Source of the DNA: DASUBV01 sp036510065
GTDB lineage: Bacteria > Actinomycetota > Actinomycetes > Streptosporangiales > Streptosporangiaceae
Direction: 5' to 3'
Length of the DNA stretch: 64,000 bases
NCBI GenBank assembly: GCA_036510065.1
Contig: DATCEO010000152.1
Coordinates: 1-64,000, forward strand
The notes under the pieces were generated by a model. That model was not told the DNA's origin. It ran no database searches and worked only from the letters and a program-made list of their open reading frames with translations. How positions within the stretch are numbered: the first letter of the stretch is position 1; every line of letters begins with the position of its first letter. Shown here in pieces: positions 16,788 to 25,111 of this stretch. Position numbers and translations under genes: made by a program.

Positions 16788-17274
16788 TCAGCCGCCTACC
16801 GAGGCCGATACTGTCGCCGAGACGGGCACGCAGACCGGGATGCCGAGCACGATCACGCAGGTGCCGGGCGGTCCGGTCGTCGGCCCGCGGGGCGGCGGCC
16901 GGGTGCAGGTGCGCGGGCGCGGTGAGGATCAGGCCGGCTACGACCGCGCCAGCCGCGACCGCGCTGCCGGCCGCCCAGCCGACGGGCCGGACGTGCCGGA
17001 TATGCCGCGCCAGCGCGACGCGCCGGCCCAGTGCCGGCCCGGCACCTCGCCAGTTCCCCAGGCCGAGCCGCAGTCCCGCGAGCAGCGCGAGCCCCAGGGG
17101 CGCCGCGGTCCGCCCCTCGGACTGCCGGGACGCCCGGACGGCAGCCATGACCGCGATGCGCTGGACGGGGGCGTCGAGGGTGCTCGAGACGTAGATGAGC
17201 AAGCCGCCGTCTGGATCACGGTGCGCGAGCGCTCGCAGCCCGTCCGGCAGGGGCACCCGCTCAATCCGGATCAT
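16788..17274 (-). pseudogene. Single-pass membrane protein with apparent frameshift near the 3' end
   Basis: The start ATG (17274) overlaps the stop codon of the upstream gene (ATGA), so translation is coupled. The first 125 or so residues (MIRIERVPLPDGLRALAHRD..., then membrane helix AAGSAVAAGAVVAGLILTAP) look genuine. In the same frame the reading then becomes an Arg-rich sequence running into the antisense of the HTH gene. In the next frame, between about 16870 and 16790, a protein-like tail appears (GTCVIVLGIPVCVPVSATV, then a stop at 16788). I therefore infer a one-base frameshift in the stretch about 16870-16925. It could be a real mutation, programmed shifting or an assembly error. Confidence 0.6.
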
Positions 17275-17705
17275 GACGCACTCCTCAGGCCGGCGGCCAG
17301 GCGCTGGATCGCGACCCACCACTCCCGCGGGTTGCCGCCCTCGTCGCCGATCACCACGATGAGGTCGTTACCGCCCACGGCCAGCCGGACCGCGGAGCCG
17401 TCCGGCCGGGGATCCGCCGCGGCAGCCAGCAGGGAGGTCGGCACCGGCTGGGCTGGCGAGTACGGCTGGGATGGCGAGGACGGCTGGGATCGCAGCGCTG
17501 GCTGCGAGGTGGGCGCGGCCTCCGCCGGCGGGAGCGGCTGGAAACGCAGGTTCGGCCGGGTCGATACGTGATCCTCGATCTCCGCTCCGGCTGCGGCAGC
17601 GATCTTCTCGAACAGCGCCACCCGCTGCTGCAGGGCGGCCTGAGCCGCCCTGGCCTCGGCCACTTCCCGCTCTAGCTGCGCTAGCCGGCGTCTTTCATGC
17701 CACAC
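17271..17705 (-). CDS. Coiled-coil protein, hypothetical
   Basis: About 144 residues from the GTG at 17705, which follows GGAGGT by nine bases. The N-terminal coiled coil (HERRRLAQLEREVAEARAAQ, continuing to about residue 40) is followed by a Pro/Ser/Gln-rich linker and a C-terminal segment with DLIVVIGDEGGNPREWWVAI. Its stop overlaps the start of the next gene, so the two products probably work together; the second carries a membrane helix. Function unknown. Confidence 0.7.
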   Translation of the reverse strand: MWHERRRLAQLEREVAEARAAQAALQQRVALFEKIAAAAGAEIEDHVSTRPNLRFQPLPPAEAAPTSQPALRSQPSSPSQPYSPAQPVPTSLLAAAADPRPDGSAVRLAVGGNDLIVVIGDEGGNPREWWVAIQRLAAGLRSAS

Positions 17706-17726
17706 CGAAAGCAGACCTCCCTCCAC

Positions 17727-17930
17727 CCGGCCCGCACATCCGGTTTCATCGGCACAGGTCAGACGCTCGCGGCGGCAGCAAGCCGCTGGCCGCGCGGCGG
17801 CCAGGGAGCAAGCTGCGGGGTGTGCGGCCGGGCGTTAATTTTCGGGGTTCCCGTCCTCGGCCGAGGGCTTCTGCACCTTATATCCGGTAAGGGAAGCGAA
17901 ATACCAGGTGGCCGGCGGCCCAGAAGCTTT
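17727..17930. other. Intergenic region without recognisable gene
   Basis: About 200 bases between the divergent coiled-coil gene and the sigma-factor gene. The right half has short AT-rich patches (GTTAATTTTCGGGG, CTTATATCCGG), likely promoter DNA. I see no coding potential. Confidence 0.4.
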
Positions 17931-17944
17931 TAGACTACGAGTCT

Positions 17945-17945
<1 letters not shown>
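17931..17945. promoter_or_regulatory. Perfect palindrome TAGACT-ACG-AGTCTA abutting the sigma-factor start
   Basis: A 6-bp inverted repeat with a 3-bp spacer ends on the first base of the ATG at 17945. No ribosome-binding site lies between it and the start, so the mRNA may be leaderless, with the palindrome over the transcription start. It is a plausible repressor operator. Confidence 0.6.
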
Positions 17946-18937
<992 letters not shown>

Positions 18938-18966
18938 ACCCGCGCTTCGGGGCAGCCGGACGACAA

Positions 18967-19000
18967 GTCGCCGCGGCCAGCCGGAGCTGGCCGCGGCGAC
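18967..19000 (+). terminator. Perfect 15-bp hairpin terminator
   Basis: GTCGCCGCGGCCAGC pairs with GCTGGCCGCGGCGAC around a CGGA tetraloop, 29 bases after the sigma-factor stop. It lies between convergent genes and may serve both strands. The stem is extremely GC-rich with no T-tract. Confidence 0.85.
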
Positions 19001-19004
19001 ATCG

Positions 19005-19068
19005 CGCTATCAGAGCACTGCGCTATCAGAGCACTGCGCTGTCAGAGCACTGCGCTGTCAGGGCACTG
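19005..19068. repeat. Four tandem 16-bp repeats (CGCTRTCAGRGCACTG)
   Basis: Four adjacent copies: two of CGCTATCAGAGCACTG, one of CGCTGTCAGAGCACTG and one of CGCTGTCAGGGCACTG. They fill the gap between the hairpin and the stop of the surface-protein gene. They are a minisatellite-type array, not a CRISPR, because there are no spacers. Confidence 0.9.
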
Positions 19069-19797
19069 TCAGCGCACCGGGATGAGCCGGCGGCGCTTGC
19101 TGAGCTGGTAGGCGGCGGCGGCTAGCAGCAGGACGCCGAGACCGCCCAGCATGATCTCCAGAGACTTGCCCGGCAGGATGGGGACCGGGGCCAGGTTGGC
19201 GGCGTTGCAGACCGACCTGGCTATCGAGAGGGTCTGCGTGCTGCCCAGGAGCGACACGTAGATAGCCGTGACCGTGAGGGTGCCGTCACCGGCCGTGGTC
19301 TGCTTGTTCAGCGTGATGGTGGCGATGCCGGGGACGCTGACGGTCGTGTTCGGTGCCGGATTGGCGGCGAAGGTCGTGGTGCCACCGCCGGTCCGGGTCA
19401 CGCTGCCGTTGGTGATGCTGGTGGTGCCCGTCACCCTTCCGGTGTTGGTGTGAAAGGTGCACGACGACCTGGCCGAAGTCGCGGCCAGGCTGAGCAGGGC
19501 GGTCAGGGTGCCGGAGATGGCGTGGACAGTCTCCGACGCGCTGGTCGGCCCGGCCGTGGCGGTCGCCACGCCGGTGGTCAGCAGGCCGGTGATGTTGGCG
19601 TGGGCCACCGTGACCGGCGAGGTGCCCGGGAAGGTCGCCTCACCGATCGGGCTGATGCTGATGAGACCGCTGGATGACGCGGCGTAGGCCCGGTTGGGCG
19701 ACGCCGCGAACGCGGGCATCGCGGCCGCGAGAATGAGGCCGCCCGTCGCGGCTAGTGCTCCGGTCGTCCGGAAGACGACGCTGATGACCTTCTTCAT
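19069..19797 (-). CDS. Secreted, C-terminally anchored surface protein (choice-of-anchor type), presumed exosortase substrate
   Basis: About 242 residues. A signal peptide (MKKVISVVFRTTGALAATGG...AMPAFA) is followed by a Ser/Thr/Ala-rich beta-type ectodomain with two cysteines. The C-terminus is a sorting-type signal: a short Pro motif (PVPILPGKSLE), a membrane helix (IMLGGLGVLLLAAAAYQL) and a basic end (SKRRRLIPVR). This matches the actinobacterial choice-of-anchor proteins found beside exosortases. The start overlaps the glycosyltransferase stop (ATGA), so the two are translationally coupled. It probably ends up on the outer face, possibly glycosylated. Confidence 0.82.
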   Translation of the reverse strand: MKKVISVVFRTTGALAATGGLILAAAMPAFAASPNRAYAASSSGLISISPIGEATFPGTSPVTVAHANITGLLTTGVATATAGPTSASETVHAISGTLTALLSLAATSARSSCTFHTNTGRVTGTTSITNGSVTRTGGGTTTFAANPAPNTTVSVPGIATITLNKQTTAGDGTLTVTAIYVSLLGSTQTLSIARSVCNAANLAPVPILPGKSLEIMLGGLGVLLLAAAAYQLSKRRRLIPVR

Positions 19798-21221
19798 GAA
19801 TTGCCCCCCATGAGTTCGGTGATTACCTGGATGCCTCCGGCCGGAACCGGAGTCCGGCCGGGCGGCAACGCGACCCTGGCCGCCGCGTTGCGCGGGGTCT
19901 TGGTCCACTCGTGGCGGTGCCGGATGATGCGGCTGAACGCCCGCCACGAGGTGACGTAGAAGATGAGAATGTAGGCCGAGTACGCCAGGCCCAGGCCCAG
20001 GGCGCGGGCGAAGCCGAGGTCCGGCTCGCAGCGCCTGAGGTAGAGCGGGCCCATGCAGACGAACGGGCCGAGGCCGAAGGCGCAGTAGAGCAGGACCAGC
20101 ATCCAGCCCCCCTGCAGCGTCCATGCGCGCATCGCGGCCGGGCCAGCCGCGTAGTTGGCCAGGAAGACGGCGACGGGAATGGGGTAGATGAGCGTCCCCG
20201 CCACCTGCATCCACGGCTGGAACAGGTAGTAGGTCGCCTCCAGGGCCCCGAGCACGGACACGTGCCGCGACGTCCACACCCGGCGCAGGTACCGGCCGCA
20301 CTGCATGGTGCCCTGCCCCCACCGGGTCCGCTGCCGCACGAGCTGGCGGATGTCGGCCAGGCCCTCCTGGTCCACGTAGGTGTCCTGGGTGTACTCGTTG
20401 CGGTGACCGGCCAGCATCAGCTGCAGGCTGAGCTCGTAGTCCTCGAGCAGGGCGCCGCGCCACGGGCCTCGCTCGTCGGTCACGGTGTCCAGGGCCGACA
20501 GCCGGCTGAACTGGCCGTTGCCGCCGAGCCCGACGGTCCTGGTCAGCATCCGGGTTTCCTGGATGGCCGAGATCGCCACCCGGAACTCCAGGTCCTGCAT
20601 TTGCAGCAGCAGGTGACCCGCGGCATTGGCCAGGCGCCCGGCCCGCGGGAGCGGGTGCCGGTCGTCCCGGTTGAGCATGCGGACGAGAACCTGGACCGAG
20701 CCGACGACCGGGTCGCCGAACAGCCTGGCGCCCGAGCAGACGTCGAGGCAGTCCGGGGCTGGCCGCCCGTCCGCGTCGACGACACCGATGATGATCGCGC
20801 TGCGGTCGGCGGTCGCGGGCAGCCATTCGCTGAGCGCCCGGTACGCGGCGTTGAGCGCGGCGCCCTTCCCGGTGCGGGCGTCCGGTAGGCGGCGGGAGAC
20901 CAGGTGCACGCGAGGATCGGCCCGGCTGAGCTCGGCGCCGATCGCCGCCGTGCCGTCCTCGCTCTGGTCATCGATCAGCCAGACGTGCGCCGCCGGGAAG
21001 CTGGCCCGCAGGTAGCTGACGGTGCCGCCGATGACGAGTTCCTCGTTCAGCGCGGGAACGAAGATGTGCCAGCTGAACGCCGTGGCGTCACCGGGGCGGG
21101 ACGGCTTGTGCCGCAGGAACGGCACGAGGATGATCGCGACGTAGGCCACGAAGGCCGAGCTCATGATCAGGGCCAGCGCCTGTGCTAACGCGATGCCCAC
21201 CTGCACGACCTGACTGTTCAT
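19794..21221 (-). CDS. Membrane glycosyltransferase family 2
   Basis: 475 residues. An N-terminal membrane helix precedes the catalytic domain: FVPALNEE, LIDDQSEDGT, VVDADG (DxD-type metal site) and QRTRWGQG (Q-x-x-R-W processive signature), followed by about four C-terminal membrane helices. This resembles cellulose/hyaluronan-type or N-acetylglucosaminyl GT2 enzymes that polymerise or transfer sugars across the membrane. It lies between an exosortase and its presumed substrate, which suggests it modifies the anchored protein or makes the matrix to which it is attached; that link is inference. Confidence 0.88.
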   Translation of the reverse strand: MNSQVVQVGIALAQALALIMSSAFVAYVAIILVPFLRHKPSRPGDATAFSWHIFVPALNEELVIGGTVSYLRASFPAAHVWLIDDQSEDGTAAIGAELSRADPRVHLVSRRLPDARTGKGAALNAAYRALSEWLPATADRSAIIIGVVDADGRPAPDCLDVCSGARLFGDPVVGSVQVLVRMLNRDDRHPLPRAGRLANAAGHLLLQMQDLEFRVAISAIQETRMLTRTVGLGGNGQFSRLSALDTVTDERGPWRGALLEDYELSLQLMLAGHRNEYTQDTYVDQEGLADIRQLVRQRTRWGQGTMQCGRYLRRVWTSRHVSVLGALEATYYLFQPWMQVAGTLIYPIPVAVFLANYAAGPAAMRAWTLQGGWMLVLLYCAFGLGPFVCMGPLYLRRCEPDLGFARALGLGLAYSAYILIFYVTSWRAFSRIIRHRHEWTKTPRNAAARVALPPGRTPVPAGGIQVITELMGGNS

Positions 21222-21288
21222 GACGTGACCCCGTTGCTCTGGTGTGGTGGTGCTGCTCCCGGTCCGGCCGCGGGTCGGCCTCGCCGGC

Positions 21289-22014
21289 TCATCTCAGGTC
21301 CGCCAGTCGCAGGCGGGCCGGCCGTCGCCAGGGGGAAGTGATGGACCAGGCCAGGAACACCAGGCTGCCGACGATGCCGACGATGCTCACCAGCGAGCCG
21401 ATGACCAGGTGCCCGAGCTGGTAGCCGAGCCCGAGCCCGGCAACCCGGATGGCCAGGGCGATTACTCCGATGCGAAGCATGTTCCCCGCCAGCAGCAGGG
21501 CTGCCGCGCCGCCCAGGCCCCTGGCCACCCGGCTCAGCCGCATACGGCGCGGGATCATCAGCCCGATGCCCAGCAGGCATAGCGGGGCGATCAGCAGTCC
21601 GGAGCTGCAGTCGGGGGTAATGACCAGCCCGAAGGCGCCCGGCTGCCCGAGACCGAACCAGACGATGGGCGCGCTCGACGCGGCGAGCGTCGGCGTGAGG
21701 AAGCTGAACAGCCCGGCCGCCGTGGCCGCCTCCAGGTGCCGGTACTCCTGCCCGAAGATCAGCAGCGAGACGCCGATCAGGCCCAGCAGCGTGATCGCGG
21801 AAGCGCGTGCCTGCCAGCCGTCTAGCCTCCCGGCCGGCGAGAGCGGAGATGCGGGCCAGCTTGTGCCGGGGGATGCGGGCCGTGCCGGTCGCGCTGGCCG
21901 TGCCGGTCGCGCGTGCCGCCCCGGCGGCGGCGCAGGCCAGATTCCCGCTGCGCGCTGTCTCGCCACCGCGCTGCGCGAAACGCGGGAACCCTCCCAGCCA
22001 CCAGCGCTGTGCAC
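21289..22014 (-). CDS. Exosortase/archaeosortase family transpeptidase, XrtP-like
   Basis: Up to 241 residues. After a Pro/Arg/Ala-rich N-terminus come about six membrane helices with the family catalytic residues in order: Cys in PDCSSGLLIAPL, Arg in NMLRIGVIALA and His in YQLGHLVIGSLVS. This Cys-Arg-His arrangement defines exosortases, which cleave and anchor proteins with a C-terminal sorting signal. The start is uncertain (GTG at 22014 or a later GTG) because the N-terminal repeat region has no clear ribosome-binding site. It is 67 bases upstream of the GT2 gene, in a presumed three-gene operon with the anchored substrate. Confidence 0.85.
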   Translation of the reverse strand: MHSAGGWEGSRVSRSAVARQRAAGIWPAPPPGRHARPARPARPARPASPGTSWPASPLSPAGRLDGWQARASAITLLGLIGVSLLIFGQEYRHLEAATAAGLFSFLTPTLAASSAPIVWFGLGQPGAFGLVITPDCSSGLLIAPLCLLGIGLMIPRRMRLSRVARGLGGAAALLLAGNMLRIGVIALAIRVAGLGLGYQLGHLVIGSLVSIVGIVGSLVFLAWSITSPWRRPARLRLADLR

Positions 22015-22297
22015 GGCTCGCTCCTCCCGGACCTGCCCGAGTAACGTTGCTCTTAGTAACCATGCGGAACGTATCCATCACTAGGCGTGACCAGCAAGAT
22101 GAAACGCGGCTGGGGGGGGCGGGCAATTTCACCCTGAACAGGGCCGGGGGGAGCGGTGACCGGGGACTTCACCAGCTAAGTGCAGCTATCCGGCGATGAG
22201 TCGGGCCCGGCCCGGCCGTCATTGCTGGCAGGGGTCAACTGGCAGGGCCAGCGAGACCAGCAGGACGTGGCTGCGACCTTCCTGGGAGGTCTAGCGG
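22015..22297. other. Divergent intergenic region
   Basis: About 280 bases between the exosortase gene and the serine hydrolase. It holds AT-richer patches (CGTTGCTCTTAGTAACCATG) likely to be promoter DNA, and the GGGAGG ribosome-binding site of the hydrolase at its right end. No further gene is seen. Confidence 0.4.
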
Positions 22298-23518
22298 ATG
22301 GAGAATCAGGTCGTGAGCGGTTCAGGACTTTCCCGCGCCCGGCTCGGACGGATGAAGAACGTCCTGGGCCGGTACGTCGAACACGGCGACGTGACCGGCC
22401 TGGTCGCCCTGGTGGCCCGGCACGGCGAGGTTCACGCCGACGGGATCGGGACGGTAACCCCGGACGGCGCCCCGGCCGGGCCGGACACGATCTTCCGGAT
22501 CTCGTCGATGACCAAGCCCGTGGCGGCCGTCGCGGCGATGATCCTGGCCGAGGAGTGCGCGATACGGCTGGACGACCCGGTAGATGAGCTGATGCCCGAG
22601 CTGGCCGGCCGCCGGGTCCTGCGGCATCTCCACGGGCCGCTGGACGACACGGTGCCCGCCGCCCGGCCGATCCTGGTGAGCGACCTGCTCACCTTCACCA
22701 TGGGCCTGGGGGCGATCATGGTCCCGCCGGGCACAGTCGCGATCGATGATGCCCTGGCTGACCCGGCGCTGGGCCAGGGACCGCCGAGACCGGACGCCGC
22801 CGCGGCGCCCGACGAGTGGCTCGCCCTGCTGGGCAGGCTGCCGCTCGCCTGCCAGCCCGGCTCGACGTGGCTGTACAGCCTCAGCGCCGACGTGCTCGGG
22901 GTGCTGATTTCCCGGGCCGCCGGACAGCCCCTGGAGGCGTTCCTGCGGGAGCGGCTGTTCGGGCCGCTCGGCATGACTGACACGGGCTTCAGCGTTCCGC
23001 CGCGGGACATCGGCCGGCTGGCGACCAGCCGCCGCCTCGATCCCGAGACCGGGAAGCCGGCCGTCTACGACGAGGCAGCCGGCGGCCAGTGGAGCCGGCC
23101 GCCCGCGTTCCCGTCCGCCGCCGGAGGGCTGGTCTCGACCATGAACGATTACTTCGCCTTCGCGCAGATGCTCCGCGAGCGCGGTCGCTACGGCGGCGGC
23201 CGCATCCTGTCGAGGCCCTCTGTGGAGCTGATGACCATCGACCGGCTGACGGCGGGGCAGAAGGCCGCGGGCGGGCTCGTGCCCGCGTTCTTCGACGACC
23301 ACGGCTGGGGTTTCTGCCAATCGGTGGTAACCCGCCGCGCCGGCGCCAAGTCGGCCGGCACGTACGGCTGGGACGGGGGCCTCGGCACGGTCTGGCACAA
23401 CGACCCGGCCGAGGACATGACCATGATCCTGCTGACCCAGCAGATGTGGTCCTCGCCGGTCGCGCCGCCGGTCTGCGAGGACTTCTGGACGCTCGCCTAC
23501 CAGGCCATCGACGACTGA
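22298..23518 (+). CDS. Serine hydrolase of the beta-lactamase/class C (esterase) family
   Basis: 406 residues. The SxxK motif is in RISSMTKPVAAV (Ser about residue 68) and the YxS/N motif in WLYSLSADVLGVL. Further family features are MTDTGFSVPP, AGGLVSTMNDYFAFAQML and the C-terminal YGWDGGLGTVWHNDP. No signal peptide is visible, so it is probably cytoplasmic, like the EstB-type esterases, rather than a secreted beta-lactamase or DD-peptidase. The ATG has a GGGAGG ribosome-binding site. Substrate unknown. Confidence 0.92.
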   Translation: MENQVVSGSGLSRARLGRMKNVLGRYVEHGDVTGLVALVARHGEVHADGIGTVTPDGAPAGPDTIFRISSMTKPVAAVAAMILAEECAIRLDDPVDELMPELAGRRVLRHLHGPLDDTVPAARPILVSDLLTFTMGLGAIMVPPGTVAIDDALADPALGQGPPRPDAAAAPDEWLALLGRLPLACQPGSTWLYSLSADVLGVLISRAAGQPLEAFLRERLFGPLGMTDTGFSVPPRDIGRLATSRRLDPETGKPAVYDEAAGGQWSRPPAFPSAAGGLVSTMNDYFAFAQMLRERGRYGGGRILSRPSVELMTIDRLTAGQKAAGGLVPAFFDDHGWGFCQSVVTRRAGAKSAGTYGWDGGLGTVWHNDPAEDMTMILLTQQMWSSPVAPPVCEDFWTLAYQAIDD

Positions 23519-23628
23519 CCCGCCGGCCCGGGCCCTGATTCAGCCGGACGGCGGCGGGAAAAATCGATAGTGGCGCCCGGGCGGGCGCGGATAGCAACCA
23601 GTCCAGTTCAACCAGGATCCGAGGCCGG

Positions 23629-23922
23629 ATGGATGACCAGGCGAGAATCGCCGCCAAGGTTGAGCATGCCCGCGAGGTCGAGCAGGTCCTGCAGTGGCTC
23701 GGCTGGTCGGTGGCGGTGCTCGGCCTCATCGGCGTCGCGGCGTTCTCCGTGCTGTGGGCGGCCGGCGGCCTGAGCACGGAGCAGGGCGTCAGCCTGATCC
23801 TCGGCACCGCGCTGGCGGTGATCCTGTCCGGGGCGACCGCCTACGGGGCGGGCGTCAACGTCGGGCTCGGAGCTGAGCGCCTCGAACTCGCGGCCCGTGA
23901 CCTGGTCGGGCCGCCCGGGTAG
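23629..23922 (+). CDS. Small two-helix membrane protein, hypothetical
   Basis: 97 residues. A short charged N-terminus (MDDQARIAAKVEHAREVEQV) is followed by two hydrophobic helices (VAVLGLIGVAAFSVLWAAG and VSLILGTALAVILSGATAYGAG), then an amphipathic C-terminal segment. It carries no known motif. Its end overlaps the region just before the next small gene, so the two may be coupled. Confidence 0.65.
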   Translation: MDDQARIAAKVEHAREVEQVLQWLGWSVAVLGLIGVAAFSVLWAAGGLSTEQGVSLILGTALAVILSGATAYGAGVNVGLGAERLELAARDLVGPPG

Positions 23923-23989
23923 GACCGCAGCGGACCGCCGGATCACGGCGGGGTGGCCCGATCCAGCGGGGGTGGCCGGCGGGACGGGA

Positions 23990-24328
23990 GTGTGGCAGGT
24001 GATCGGGCAGACTTATCTCGAGCGTGGCGAGCCCGTCACGGTGCTGGCCCGCTGGGCGGCAGCCCGCCCCGCACCCGGTCGCCCTGCACAGGACGGACCC
24101 GCGCCCGACAGCGCTGCACCCGGGAACGCTGCACCCGGGAACGCTGCACCGGGGAACACTGCACCGGGGAACACTGCACCGGGGAACGCTGCGCGCGGGC
24201 TGGGCATCATCTGGCTCATTCCGCCGCGGCCGACCGCGCCCCGTAACGTCCTGATCAGGCGCGCCGATGGCACCCTGACTGTCCGGCCATTCCGCGGACT
24301 GCGGCGCCCGCCGCCGAGCCGCAGGTAG
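23990..24328 (+). CDS. Hypothetical protein with PGNAA repeat insert
   Basis: About 112 residues from a GTG at 23990 (VWQVIGQTYLERGEPVTVLA). The two flanks, WQVIGQTYLERGEPVTVLARW and GLGIIWLIPPRPTAPRNVLI, read as one small beta-type domain interrupted by five tandem copies of a five-residue Ala-Pro-Gly-Asn unit. The C-terminus is Arg-rich (RPFRGLRRPPPSRR). The start is uncertain. Family unknown to me. Confidence 0.6.
   Translation: MWQVIGQTYLERGEPVTVLARWAAARPAPGRPAQDGPAPDSAAPGNAAPGNAAPGNTAPGNTAPGNAARGLGIIWLIPPRPTAPRNVLIRRADGTLTVRPFRGLRRPPPSRR
24113..24187. repeat. Five tandem 15-bp repeats in a coding region
   Basis: Five copies of RCTGCACCSGGGAAC lie in frame inside the small hypothetical gene, encoding APGN(A/T) units. 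The copies are nearly identical, so the expansion is recent. The 15-bp period keeps the frame. Confidence 0.9.
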
Positions 24329-24760
24329 CTCTCGCGCCCCGCCGGTCCGCCGCTCCGTCCTGTCCTGGCCGGGGGAGCCTTAGCGAAACGACGTCGTTGG
24401 CCCTCCGCTGCCGTCACAACAGCAGGAGATGCCCAGCCACGACGTCGAGCCGCCGCCCGGGCGGGTAGCGGCGCGGGCCCCTGTGACTGCCGGGGCTTCT
24501 GAGGCGGCTGGGGCACCCAGGCGAACCCGTCCGAGCGTCATGGACCGGCAGTTGCTGAGGAAACAGCCGCAGCGGATGCACGTCCACGCTGCTGACTGCC
24601 TGGGATCACGTACTGCCCCGGATCACGCCATTCGCCCGATAACGGCCGCGAGGCACCGGGGGGTCTGCGCGAAAGGTTGTTTGATGGCCCGGGCTGGAGG
24701 TAGGCGATAGAGCGGCGAGCACCGGGCAAGGCCGGGGCCGGTCGTGAACGGAGGAGCGCA
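24329..24760. other. Gene-poor stretch
   Basis: About 430 bases with no reading frame I trust. It contains a perfect 12-bp palindrome AACGACGTCGTT at 24387-24398, possibly an operator. The right end carries the GGAGGAG ribosome-binding site of the next small gene. Confidence 0.4.
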
Positions 24761-24976
24761 ATGGTGGACTTCGACAGCCTGAAGAACGACGCGGAGAAGT
24801 ACGCGCAGGATCATCCGCAGCAGGTCAAGGAGGGGGAGCAGGACGTCGAGAAGAAGCTGGGGCTGGGGGGCCAGGACAGCGGTCAGCAGGGGCAGGACAA
24901 CGCGGGCGGCGCGCCGGCCAGCGACTCGTCCAACAGCGGCGCGCCGGCCAGCGACTCCGCCGGTCAGGGTCAGTAG
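24761..24976 (+). CDS. Small hydrophilic protein, MT0933-type antitoxin-like
   Basis: 71 residues from an ATG at 24761 preceded by GGAGGAGCGCA. The N-terminal half (FDSLKNDAEKYAQDHPQQVK, then DVEKKLGLG) resembles the small Rv0909/MT0933 antitoxin-like family, which has the pattern K-x-x-AE-x-x-x-x-HP-x-x-V. The C-terminal half is a disordered Gly/Gln/Ser/Ala tail with a repeated GAPASDS motif. No toxin partner (an SRPBCC-like toxin in the mycobacterial pair) is adjacent. The assignment is tentative; a general stress-type small protein is an alternative. Confidence 0.6.
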   Translation: MVDFDSLKNDAEKYAQDHPQQVKEGEQDVEKKLGLGGQDSGQQGQDNAGGAPASDSSNSGAPASDSAGQGQ

Positions 24977-25111
24977 GTACGCCAGCGGCGAGCCAGGGCC
25001 GAGCCAGGGCGGCCGGGTCGCCGGGAGGCGCGAGATCGTCAGCCCGGCCCCGGGCCGGCCGCCCCCGGGAGCCCTGGACTCGCCCCACCCGCCTCGCCCC
25101 GCCGCCCCGGC

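Noticed and set aside
19005..19068. Possible CRISPR-like array
   Set aside because: The 16-bp copies are directly adjacent with no spacers and no cas genes nearby; it is a tandem repeat.
22298..23518. Antibiotic-resistance beta-lactamase
   Set aside because: The SxxK motif is present, but there is no signal peptide and the pattern is that of cytoplasmic class C-type esterases; a resistance function is not supported.
24429..24710. Open frame of about 93 codons in the gap after the repeat gene
   Set aside because: No ribosome-binding site, unlike-protein composition (Arg/Ala/Pro/His), and no recognisable motif.
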